A stretch of 14,260 nucleotides of DNA from Methanocorpusculum sp. (GTDB taxonomy: Archaea > Halobacteriota > Methanomicrobia > Methanomicrobiales > Methanocorpusculaceae): positions 1 through 14,260 of the forward strand of contig DALTWQ010000028.1 in the NCBI GenBank assembly GCA_029987025.1. The letters run 5' to 3'. Position numbers and translations under genes: made by a program. Positions 1 to 6,271 of the stretch are shown here, piece after piece (within the stretch, counting starts at the first letter, position 1; each line of letters begins with the position of its first letter). The notes under the pieces are model-generated. The model was not told the DNA's origin. It made no database searches and saw nothing but the letters and a program-made list of their open reading frames with translations.

Positions 1-1384
1 CTTTCAGCGTGGATAAATCCATAATAATCAGCGGGAACATAGCAATAATAACCGTTGCTGCCGAGGTGATAATAATTATTAAGGCACGCTTCAGCCGCTT
101 CAAGTAAAGCGCCTTCGCAGGAACAATACCCTCATGAATAACCTCATCAGTAATAATCACCAGCTGATCGATACCGGTACCAAGAACCGCAATCAATGCC
201 GCAATCGCTGCTAAATCAAGCTGTTGGATAAAGACAGCAATACCTAACAGAATGACAATCTCAGAGATGTTTGTAAGAAGCATCGGAATAACAAGCAGAG
301 GCACTCTGTAACGGAGATAAACAAGAACACCGACTGCCACAAGAGCTGCAATTGCTGCAATAACACAGATAACTTTGAAGTATCCGCCTAAGACTGCAGA
401 AGTTGAACCGGAACCGGCAATCTGAACCTCAACCGGAAGAGCACCTGCGCGAAGATGGACCTCAAGCTCCTTTGCCTTCTCATAACCCTCATCACCGGTA
501 CCTGTTGATGCAGATAGCGTGTTTACCGGACTCTTGGCAATAGATGCAGCAAGTTCAGATGAAAGCGGCGCACTGTAAACCTGTTCTCCATCCAGATACA
601 TGTTGATGTTATGTGCATTCGGATTCCTGGTAGCGCCGGTCTTAATACATGCCTGCTGGAATGCAAGAGCACCATCATTACTCAGAGAGAATCCAACACC
701 CCACACACCGGATGTTGTCTTTGACGGGTTCTGTACGGAAATAACCGAGTCACCGTAGAGGACATGCTCGGTCTCATCACCGGTTGTCTGGATTCTAATC
801 TCGAAAAGACCCTGCTTTCCAACAATCTCCTGAGCCTCCTGCATGTCAACGCCTGCCATCTCAACACGGACATACTGAGCTACACCGTCCATTCCGGTTA
901 AAATGTTTACCTTGACATCATTTGTTCCGAGACTGTTCACCTTGGACTCTAACGTACGTTTAATGGTATCAGCAGTATCTTTTCCGACACCATGCTGAGT
1001 ACTTACAAACTTTCCGCCGGCAGCTTCAACTGCTGACAGCAGTTCACTCTCAGAGAACTTCTTATCAACTTCAAGTTTATTCTTATCAACAACATTAACC
1101 GTACAGTCAAGAATTGTTCCAAGTTTTTCTGCAATCTTATAGATATCAGACGTCTCTTCAATAGTTACGACATCTGCCTGGAACTCAAGCTGAATCCATG
1201 AACCGCCTTCGAGGTCAAGACCGAACTGAAGGTTGGTTCCATTATAGTTGTCAGTGAACGGAATAAATATCGCACATAAAGCAGCGACTACCAGCACCAG
1301 AGTGACAATTACTCTCGGGTCGCGGATAATGGCTGCAAAACCGTGATACTCCTTCTTTTCTTTTTTCTGTGTCGGCTGCTTCAT
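1..1384 (-). CDS. secD: Protein export protein SecD, 3' end beyond left edge (partial)
   Basis: SecD is the larger partner of the SecDF membrane complex, which aids late steps of Sec-dependent protein export; archaea have it without SecA. The visible 461 residues are MKQPTQKKEK... onward. They show one N-terminal membrane segment (about 25-43), the signature GLDLEGG at 55-61, a large extracytoplasmic region (about 60-325) with LRAGALPVEV at 311-320, then hydrophobic segments from about 336. The fourth-helix motif GTGID (402-406) keeps the Asp expected for RND-type proton use. The stop codon lies outside the window. The ATG at 1384 overlaps the secF stop as ATGA, so the two are translationally coupled. 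The order secF-secD is typical of euryarchaea and the reverse of bacteria. Identity is secure; the C-terminus cannot be judged. Confidence 0.93.
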   Translation of the reverse strand, partial: MKQPTQKKEKKEYHGFAAIIRDPRVIVTLVLVVAALCAIFIPFTDNYNGTNLQFGLDLEGGSWIQLEFQADVVTIEETSDIYKIAEKLGTILDCTVNVVDKNKLEVDKKFSESELLSAVEAAGGKFVSTQHGVGKDTADTIKRTLESKVNSLGTNDVKVNILTGMDGVAQYVRVEMAGVDMQEAQEIVGKQGLFEIRIQTTGDETEHVLYGDSVISVQNPSKTTSGVWGVGFSLSNDGALAFQQACIKTGATRNPNAHNINMYLDGEQVYSAPLSSELAASIAKSPVNTLSASTGTGDEGYEKAKELEVHLRAGALPVEVQIAGSGSTSAVLGGYFKVICVIAAIAALVAVGVLVYLRYRVPLLVIPMLLTNISEIVILLGIAVFIQQLDLAAIAALIAVLGTGIDQLVIITDEVIHEGIVPAKALYLKRLKRALIIIITSAATVIIAMFPLIIMDLSTLK

Positions 1385-2370
1385 CTCTTACCGCCTCTTT
1401 TTGCACTGTTCTTCGGCTGATTCTGCTTCTGCTTATTCTGCGGAGCCTTTCCGGACTCTTTCTCCTCGGAAGTCTGAGCCTTATCTGCATTCTTTTCAGC
1501 CTTTTCCTTCCTATACTTCGGCTGCGGGTTCTTCTTTGCAAGATAAAGACGCAGAGCGCCTGCGTTAAAAGCCCAGGTAAAGACAAAATCAGAGAGAAGA
1601 CCGATTAATAAAACCGCTGAGATAGTATAGAGCGTCTGAACCTGACCAATCAGCGAGACAATAAACATAGCAAGGATTGCACAAAACGTCGTAGACGTCA
1701 TGATAAAACCGGTATGGAAAGCACCGGCAAACTTCTCCTCGGAATTACCCTGCCGCTTCAGAACTTTAGTAGTCAGCAGAATGTTGCTGTCCACAGAGTA
1801 TCCGATAAGCATCAGAAGGGCTGCTGTTGTTGCAAGAGAGAGCTCAATTCCTGCAATATTCATCACCGCAGCAGTGATAGTAATATCAGCAATTGCTGCG
1901 AATACGACAGTGAATGCCGGAATAACTTTTCTGAAGGCAATAAAGACAACTACTGCCATTCCGATAAATGCAACAAGAATTGCAATCATTGCCTGTGTCT
2001 GCAGTGTTGAACCGAACGACGCACCAATCTGGTTAATACCTGCATCCGGATATCCGGCAAGGATATACTCGTTAAAGGCAAGCATTGCTGCATTATCCAT
2101 CGGTCCGAACTTCAGATAATAACTGCTGCCGACACCGCTGTCGATTGATTTCAGGTCGTAACCTGCAAAGTACGCTTCAACCTGTTCCTGCGTCTGGTCA
2201 GTGTGGATGGTAACTGCAGTACCGCCGGCAAAATCAATACCCGGCGCTACCGGCAGACCGCACGTAGCAAATGAGATAATTACAATAACAAGTGCAGCCG
2301 CGAAAAAGATGGCCGGAATACCCATCATCTTTTTCGGGTTGTATTTGTTAATGTCGTATTTGAATTTCAT
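1381..2370 (-). CDS. secF: Protein export protein SecF
   Basis: SecF is the membrane partner of SecD in Sec-dependent export. Numbered from the longest frame (ATG at 2394, 337 residues), there is a first membrane helix at about 24-46, the family motif GIDFAGG at 52-58, an extracytoplasmic domain to about 130, then five hydrophobic segments between about 134 and 285. The fourth-helix motif LIGYSVDSN (196-204) carries the conserved Asp. The last 50 residues (about 287-337) form a Lys/Gln/Glu-rich, probably disordered cytoplasmic tail. I place the start at the ATG at 2370 (MKFKYDINKY, 329 residues): a TATA-like ATATATA at 2398-2404 lies about 31 bases upstream, too close for use of the ATGs at 2394 or 2382. 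The gene overlaps secD by 4 bases and is first in that operon. Confidence 0.94.
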   Translation of the reverse strand: MKFKYDINKYNPKKMMGIPAIFFAAALVIVIISFATCGLPVAPGIDFAGGTAVTIHTDQTQEQVEAYFAGYDLKSIDSGVGSSYYLKFGPMDNAAMLAFNEYILAGYPDAGINQIGASFGSTLQTQAMIAILVAFIGMAVVVFIAFRKVIPAFTVVFAAIADITITAAVMNIAGIELSLATTAALLMLIGYSVDSNILLTTKVLKRQGNSEEKFAGAFHTGFIMTSTTFCAILAMFIVSLIGQVQTLYTISAVLLIGLLSDFVFTWAFNAGALRLYLAKKNPQPKYRKEKAEKNADKAQTSEEKESGKAPQNKQKQNQPKNSAKRGGKR

Positions 2371-2397
2371 ACCATTATACATATTGACATTCATAGG

Positions 2398-2404
2398 ATA
2401 TATA
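2398..2404 (-). promoter_or_regulatory. TATA-like box of secF-secD
   Basis: The heptamer ATATATA is centred at 2401 in the AT-rich region just upstream of secF. Archaeal transcription usually starts about 25-27 bases downstream of the TATA centre, which predicts a start near 2375 and a leaderless or nearly leaderless mRNA beginning at the ATG at 2370. No Shine-Dalgarno motif precedes any of the three candidate ATGs. This is a prediction from spacing only. Confidence 0.5.
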
Positions 2405-2452
2405 GAGATTTAATGAACGGTTGAAAAAGAGATTTCCAATAAAACGCATCAG

Positions 2453-2477
2453 AAAAAAAAGATTCGGGAAAATCCCG
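2453..2477 (-). terminator. Hairpin plus T8 terminator of the zinc-ribbon gene
   Basis: Read on the minus strand, CGGGA (2477-2473) and TCCCG (2469-2465) form a 5-bp GC-rich stem with a 3-base loop. AATC follows, then an uninterrupted run of eight T (2460-2453). It lies 10 bases past the stop codon of the small minus-strand gene and before the secF promoter, so it should separate the two transcripts. Confidence 0.7.
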
Positions 2478-2486
2478 TTACATAAA

Positions 2487-2708
2487 TTAATCGTGTTTGA
2501 TTTCTACAGCATATTCACTGCGTGTCTTTGGCGCAGCATAGTTTAATCTGCTGTCATACTTATCACAGACAAATCCTTCCTTCGGAACCGGCTGCGGAAT
2601 TTCAATGCCGCATTTACAGGTCAGAAAATAGTCAAAGAATTTGCGCTTCTCATCATACTCATATTTGTACTCGCCGCGATTGTGGCAGGTAAGACACGGA
2701 ACAACCAT
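2487..2708 (-). CDS. Small hypothetical protein with CxxC/CxC zinc-ribbon-like motifs
   Basis: I do not recognise a named family. From the ATG at 2708 the product has 73 residues, begins MVVPCLTCHNRGEY and has a CxxCH pair near the N-terminus and a CKCG pair about 26 residues later. This spacing suggests a single zinc ribbon, followed by a Pro-rich, hydrophilic C-terminal half (PQPVPKEGFVCDKY). The open frame extends to a TTG at 2765 (92 residues) with another ATG at 2735. I prefer 2708 because AAGGA sits 6 bases upstream, and because the upstream extension would run through the TATA-like element shared with uvrC. It is transcribed divergently from uvrC and ends in its own terminator. Being real rather than a chance frame is supported by the RBS, the paired Cys motifs and the terminator. 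Function is unknown; a nucleic-acid or protein-binding role is only a guess. Confidence 0.72.
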   Translation of the reverse strand: MVVPCLTCHNRGEYKYEYDEKRKFFDYFLTCKCGIEIPQPVPKEGFVCDKYDSRLNYAAPKTRSEYAVEIKHD

Positions 2709-2741
2709 ATCTAATCCTTTTCCCGAAAAGTACATTAACTT

Positions 2742-2752
2742 ATCTATATTAT
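2742..2752. promoter_or_regulatory. Shared TATA-like element between the zinc-ribbon gene and uvrC
   Basis: The segment TCTATATTAT reads as a TATA-like box on both strands (TATATT forward, AATATA reverse). Its centre near 2748 is about 32 bases before the uvrC ATG at 2780, which fits a very short leader. It is about 40 bases before the zinc-ribbon ATG at 2708, which leaves room for a short leader carrying that gene's AAGGA site. One element may serve both directions, or two overlapping ones may exist. Confidence 0.45.
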
Positions 2753-2779
2753 CCCCGAAGACCAATTACTATCATACAC

Positions 2780-4351
2780 ATGGCACACCCCGACCTGACA
2801 ATCATCCCGCACAACCCCGGCTGTTATCTCTATCGTGACAGCAGCGGCACTATCATCTATGTCGGAAAAGCCAAAGACTTAAAGCGCCGCGTCTCATCCT
2901 ACTTCCAGAAAAGAGACCATGATGCAAAAACGCGCAAACTCGTAGAGACACTCGTCTCAGTCGAATACATCATCACCAGGACCGATGAAGAAGCATACCT
3001 TCTCGAAAACACCCTCATAAAAAAATACCAGCCGAAGTTCAACATCGATCTGCGCGATGCAAAAACCTATGCATATATTGAACTCACGCATGAAGAATTT
3101 CCCTGCTTAAAAATAGCCAGATCTAAAAAAGGACAGGGTCGATTTTTCGGACCGTTTGTGTCAGCACGTGAACGGGACTACGTCTTATCCGTCGTCAAAA
3201 AAACATTTGCACTTCGTTCCTGTCAGACAATGCCGAAGCGCGCATGTCTCAGATACCACATAGGGTACTGCACAGCACCCTGTATCGGACATGTTTCCGC
3301 AGAAGAATATCAGAAACAGTGCCGGTATGCAGCAGATGTCCTCAAAGGAAACACCAAAGAACTCATCGCCGAACTGACCGCGGAAATGGAAGCACATTCT
3401 GCAAAGATGGAGTTTGAAGAGGCCATGCGGATTCGCGACTGTATTACCGCGGTTGTAAACCTCTCTGAACGGCAGTACGTTACCCGCAAATCCGAACACA
3501 ATGAAGATGTAGTTGCCTGCCGTGTTTCAGATGGAACTGTTTATCTGATAGTATTCCATGTCCACAAAGGCACTCTTTCCGGAAGAGATGAGTTCATCTT
3601 CGAGTACAGTGAAGGATTCTTTGAAGAGTTCCTGCCGAGATACTATGCAGAAACAACAATCCCGCATGAAATCATCCTCGAAGAAGAACAGGACAAAGCA
3701 CTCTCCCTCTACCTCGAAAGCATAGCAGGCCATAAAGTATCCATCATCTCACCGAAAGCAGGAGCTAAAAAGAAACTGCTCGAACTCGCCGGCACAAACA
3801 TCGAAACAGTTCATTTCGGAAACGAACTGAAAGTCTGCGAACTTCAGAACGCTCTTCGTATGAGAACAAAACCTGAGATCATCGAATGCTTTGATATCTC
3901 ACACCTCTCAGGAACAGACACGGTCGCCTCAATGGTCCAGTTCCGCAACGGAAAGCCGGATAAGAAAAACTACCGGCACTATAAAATCAAAACTGTAGAA
4001 GGCATCGATGACTTTGCATCAATGCGTGAGGTAGTCGGAAGAAGGTACAAACGCCTTATCGAAGAAGAAAAAGAACTTCCCGACCTGATAGTAATCGACG
4101 GCGGAAAAGGTCAGCTTTCCTCCGCAAAAGAGGTCTTAGACAGCCTTGACCTGGATATTCCAGTCATCTCCCTTGCAGAATCCGAAGAGGAGGTCTTTGT
4201 CCCCGGCGTTCCCTTTCCGCTCCCCTTCGGAAAAAAGACAAAGGCAAATATGTATCTTCAGGAAATCCGTGATGAAGCACACCGGTTTGCTATAACTTAT
4301 AACAGACTTCTGAGAAGCAAGCGTGTTGTCGGGAAAAAGGGAAGGAACTAA
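2780..4351 (+). CDS. uvrC: UvrABC excinuclease subunit C, lacking the C-terminal HhH domain
   Basis: UvrC makes both incisions around a DNA lesion after UvrAB recognition in nucleotide excision repair. The 523 residues show the GIY-YIG nuclease domain for the 3' cut (about 10-95; GCYLYRD at 14-20, IIYVGKAKDLKRR at 25-37), a four-Cys cluster at 148, 156, 164 and 168 matching the family's Fe-S ligand site, and a UVR motif for UvrB contact (about 200-232). The RNase H-like domain for the 5' cut includes D372 (ECFDISHLSGTD), D440 (VIDGGKGQL) and H501 (HRFAITYNR). The protein stops about 20 residues after this domain at KKGRN, where bacterial UvrC (about 600 residues) goes on to a tandem helix-hairpin-helix DNA-binding domain. 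The bases after the stop do not encode HhH in another frame, so this is not a simple frameshift. Start: ATG 2780 immediately before the GIY-YIG domain. Confidence 0.96.
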   Translation: MAHPDLTIIPHNPGCYLYRDSSGTIIYVGKAKDLKRRVSSYFQKRDHDAKTRKLVETLVSVEYIITRTDEEAYLLENTLIKKYQPKFNIDLRDAKTYAYIELTHEEFPCLKIARSKKGQGRFFGPFVSARERDYVLSVVKKTFALRSCQTMPKRACLRYHIGYCTAPCIGHVSAEEYQKQCRYAADVLKGNTKELIAELTAEMEAHSAKMEFEEAMRIRDCITAVVNLSERQYVTRKSEHNEDVVACRVSDGTVYLIVFHVHKGTLSGRDEFIFEYSEGFFEEFLPRYYAETTIPHEIILEEEQDKALSLYLESIAGHKVSIISPKAGAKKKLLELAGTNIETVHFGNELKVCELQNALRMRTKPEIIECFDISHLSGTDTVASMVQFRNGKPDKKNYRHYKIKTVEGIDDFASMREVVGRRYKRLIEEEKELPDLIVIDGGKGQLSSAKEVLDSLDLDIPVISLAESEEEVFVPGVPFPLPFGKKTKANMYLQEIRDEAHRFAITYNRLLRSKRVVGKKGRN

Positions 4352-4384
4352 CCGGTAGAGCATCCGCTTGCCTGATGCCGGTTA
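4349..4384. terminator. Hairpin between convergent uvrC and SUI1 genes
   Basis: TAACCGG (4349-4355, including the uvrC stop codon) pairs perfectly with CCGGTTA (4378-4384). Inside, CATC and GATG can extend the structure. Minus-strand transcripts arriving from the SUI1 gene would meet a pyrimidine-rich tract with five T (around 4330-4345) after it. In the plus direction no T-run follows, so its use by uvrC is less clear. Confidence 0.4.
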
Positions 4385-4414
4385 ATTCATTAAAATAAGG
4401 GAGATACTGATTTC

Positions 4415-4720
4415 TCAGTTGATATTATCGATGTTGTATCCCCTGCTGGTTAAAAGTTCTTTGACTCTGTCCCGGTGATTACCCTGGAGTTCAATCGAAT
4501 TTTCCTTGATTGTTCCTCCGCAGGCGAGTCTTCCTTTGAGGTACTTTGACAAGTCCTCAAGGTCTATTTCATACGGATCAAGACCATCTACGACGGTAAC
4601 TTCTTTTCCGTATCTTCTTTTGCTCACTTTCACACTGATACGCTGCTGCTCTTTAGCGACTTCTTCGCAGATACAGAGCTCTAAGGGTAAACCACATTTA
4701 GGGCAGATGCCACTGTTCAT
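4415..4720 (-). CDS. SUI1/aIF1 family translation initiation factor
   Basis: This 101-residue protein belongs to the SUI1 (eIF1/YciH) family, which acts on the small ribosomal subunit in start-codon selection. The C-terminal two thirds carry the family core: KRRYGKEVTVVDGL (34-47) and LACGGTIKE (65-73) followed by IELQGNHRDRVKELL (76-90). The N-terminus has four cysteines, CPKCG at 6-10 and CIC at 16-18, which look like a small zinc knuckle; such an N-terminal extension is known in archaeal members. The ATG at 4720 is preceded by TTTAAA about 30 bases upstream, so the mRNA is probably leaderless. It lies downstream of the DUF2115 gene on the same strand, but a hairpin and its own promoter separate them, so it is likely transcribed alone. 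Confidence 0.92.
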   Translation of the reverse strand: MNSGICPKCGLPLELCICEEVAKEQQRISVKVSKRRYGKEVTVVDGLDPYEIDLEDLSKYLKGRLACGGTIKENSIELQGNHRDRVKELLTSRGYNIDNIN

Positions 4721-4744
4721 TGCAATATTAATCTTGAACTCGCG

Positions 4745-4755
4745 GATTTAAAAAA
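4745..4755 (-). promoter_or_regulatory. TATA-like box of the SUI1 gene
   Basis: On the minus strand TTTTTTAAATC contains TTTAAA at 4752-4747, centred 29-30 bases before the ATG at 4720. This predicts transcription starting within a few bases of the start codon. The preceding CCACAC is not an obvious purine-rich BRE, so confidence is moderate. Confidence 0.5.
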
Positions 4756-4811
4756 GTGTGGTTAAATTGCATCCGAAGACGCTCCGTTTTGCAGCCGGAA
4801 AGAGAAACATC

Positions 4812-4831
4812 GCAGATTTTTTCAAATCTGC
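4812..4831 (-). terminator. Hairpin terminator after the DUF2115 gene
   Basis: A perfect 8-bp inverted repeat, GCAGATTT (4812-4819) and AAATCTGC (4824-4831), encloses a 4-base loop. It lies about 30 bases past the DUF2115 stop codon. On the minus strand a T-rich tract (GTTTCTCTTTCC) follows a few bases later, consistent with termination before the SUI1 promoter. Confidence 0.55.
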
Positions 4832-4862
4832 AGCAGCCGTTGAACCATCAGCCATTAAAACA

Positions 4863-5498
4863 TCAGCCCTTGAAATTATAGAAGTAGTTGGAAATCTTCT
4901 CATCCCTGCATGCCGCGTCCCGTTCCTTTTTTGACAAAACAATATCCCGCTCCCTGCTCTGGACAGCAGGACAGAACCGGCAGAGAGCCGAATCCTCATC
5001 ATTCCAGAGATCTTTTACAGGACAGTAATACACCCCGTCATAACACTCAACCTCAAGACCGCCCGGAAACGGCATCCCGACAGGATGCGGTGGAATCTCT
5101 TCAATAAACATCGCAAATGCGGCTATGAGGTACTTAAGACCGGAAAGCCGCCCGTTGTCCTTTGAAGACTCCTTCTTCGCAAAAGATGCATACTCGTGCC
5201 AGAGTATGGAAAGACGCTCCTTTTCATGAATCTTGTCAAGAACCGCAGTTGAAAGACGGTTGTACCCTTCCGTAATCTGAATCCGCGCGAACCGTTCAAG
5301 ACGCCTGCGGTACTCTGCCGGAAGATGCTTAATCTTTGCATCATAGTGCACCATCATTATATCAAGGTCGTCGGATGTATATTTCTGTGCAGATATTTGA
5401 AGAGCTGACAACAACTCCCCTTTCGTCCTCTGACGCTGAAGATATGACCAGTCAGCCGCATAGTCTGCATCTTTATCAATCCGGTTCCAGAAACGCAT
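4863..5498 (-). CDS. UPF0305/DUF2115 family protein of methanogens
   Basis: This matches DUF2115 (UPF0305), a family known to me mainly from methanogenic archaea and without assigned function. From the ATG at 5498 it has 211 residues. The N-terminal half is helical and charged (TKGELLSAL at 25-33, PAEYRRRLERFARIQ at 60-74). The diagnostic part is HPVGMPFPGGLEVE (138-151), then YYCPVKD (157-163) and ALCRFCPA (171-178). C152, C159, C173 and C176 could bind a metal ion; this is inference. The frame stays open to a TTG at 5549, but TTATAA at 5532-5527 lies about 31 bases before the ATG at 5498, so the extra 17 residues would be encoded across the promoter and are probably not translated. It diverges from carS. 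Confidence 0.87.
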   Translation of the reverse strand: MRFWNRIDKDADYAADWSYLQRQRTKGELLSALQISAQKYTSDDLDIMMVHYDAKIKHLPAEYRRRLERFARIQITEGYNRLSTAVLDKIHEKERLSILWHEYASFAKKESSKDNGRLSGLKYLIAAFAMFIEEIPPHPVGMPFPGGLEVECYDGVYYCPVKDLWNDEDSALCRFCPAVQSRERDIVLSKKERDAACRDEKISNYFYNFKG

Positions 5499-5526
5499 AC
5501 AGATACTATTGATGTTAGTACGCCCG

Positions 5527-5532
5527 TTATAA
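5527..5532 (-). promoter_or_regulatory. TATA box (TTATAA) of the DUF2115 gene
   Basis: TTATAA is centred 31-32 bases before the ATG at 5498, the standard distance for a leaderless archaeal transcript. The hexamer is self-complementary, but in the plus direction it lies about 64 bases before carS, less fitting as that gene's core promoter. Confidence 0.5.
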
Positions 5533-5593
5533 GAGACTTGCGCACGCAAAAGAGAAATTAAGATAGGAAATCAGAACAAACAATATTACAATA

Positions 5594-6214
5594 ATGATTG
5601 TCGAAATACTGACAACTATAGGAATGGTATTTCTCTGGGCACTCTGGATAATGCTTCCCGCATACATCCCGAACCCTGCCGCAGCACTTTTAGGCGGCGG
5701 AACTCCGATTGATTTCGGAAAATGCGCCAAAGATGGAAGACGAATCTTCGGAGACGGTAAAACATGGCGCGGACTTTTCGGCGGAGTCATTGTAGGAATT
5801 ATCTTCGGCGGAATCCAGATATGGGCACGCTGGTTTTTCCACCTCGATTTCCTGCCGGAACAGACTTGGATTACCGTAATATGTCTCTCTGTCGGAGCAC
5901 TCTTAGGAGACCTGATTAAAAGCTACTTCAAACGCAGATTAGGAAAAGACCGCGGAGCAAAATGGCCGATTGCAGATATGTATGACATGGTCATAGGTTC
6001 CCTCGGTCTGATGACCATTGTTCTTCTCATCACCGGAAACATCAGCTGGTTCCAGACCGTATTCAGCACATTTGCAAACGGCATTGTCCTTGATATCGGA
6101 TGGGGCTGGGCACTCGCCGCAGTACTTATTGCAATATTCATTCTGTCCCCGCTCATGCATCGCAGTGCAAACATCATCGGATATATGTTTAAATTAAAAG
6201 ACGTACCCTGGTGA
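5594..6214 (+). CDS. carS: CDP-archaeol synthase CarS
   Basis: CarS is the membrane enzyme that transfers CMP from CTP to digeranylgeranylglyceryl phosphate, giving CDP-archaeol, the branch point of archaeal polar lipid synthesis. The 206 residues have several hydrophobic segments (about 5-25, 62-79, 91-107, 135-150, 168-186). Family motifs are PNPAAALLGGGTPIDFGK (26-43), DGRRIFGDGKTWRG (47-60), GALLGDLIKSYFKRRLG (101-117), AKWPIADMYDM (122-132) and the C-terminal PLMHRSANIIGY (186-197). The many Asp residues are expected to bind Mg-CTP at the cytoplasmic face. The length is close to that usual for the family. Start ATG 5594 opens directly into the first helix; a weak AAATTAAGATA stretch about 30-40 bases upstream may be its promoter. 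It diverges from the DUF2115 gene and converges with the nucleotidylyltransferase gene. Confidence 0.95.
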   Translation: MIVEILTTIGMVFLWALWIMLPAYIPNPAAALLGGGTPIDFGKCAKDGRRIFGDGKTWRGLFGGVIVGIIFGGIQIWARWFFHLDFLPEQTWITVICLSVGALLGDLIKSYFKRRLGKDRGAKWPIADMYDMVIGSLGLMTIVLLITGNISWFQTVFSTFANGIVLDIGWGWALAAVLIAIFILSPLMHRSANIIGYMFKLKDVPW

Positions 6215-6231
6215 CAGGAGTACAAACCATC

Positions 6232-6264
6232 TATTTTTAAAAATAATTCAAAACAGAATTTGAA
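6232..6264. terminator. AT-rich bidirectional terminator between carS and the nucleotidylyltransferase
   Basis: Two symmetric elements lie between the convergent stops. TATTTTTAAAAATA (6232-6245) is a 14-base palindrome that gives a five-T run on either strand. TTCAAA (6247-6252) pairs with TTTGAA (6259-6264) across a 6-base loop. For the minus-strand gene the order is hairpin then TTATTTTT, a reasonable intrinsic terminator; for carS the T-run alone may act. Confidence 0.5.
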
Positions 6265-6271
6265 AAAAATA

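Noticed and set aside
1700..2119. Plus-strand frames opposite secF
   Set aside because: Their hydrophobic Ile/Ala-rich composition mirrors the SecF membrane helices on the other strand.
4351..4414. Possible frameshifted HhH domain after uvrC
   Set aside because: The other two frames have early stops and no G-I/V-G-P or similar hairpin motif; the interval is only 63 bases and holds a hairpin.
5499..5549. 17-residue N-terminal extension of the DUF2115 gene from TTG 5549
   Set aside because: The extension contains the TTATAA promoter and begins at a rare start codon without an RBS.
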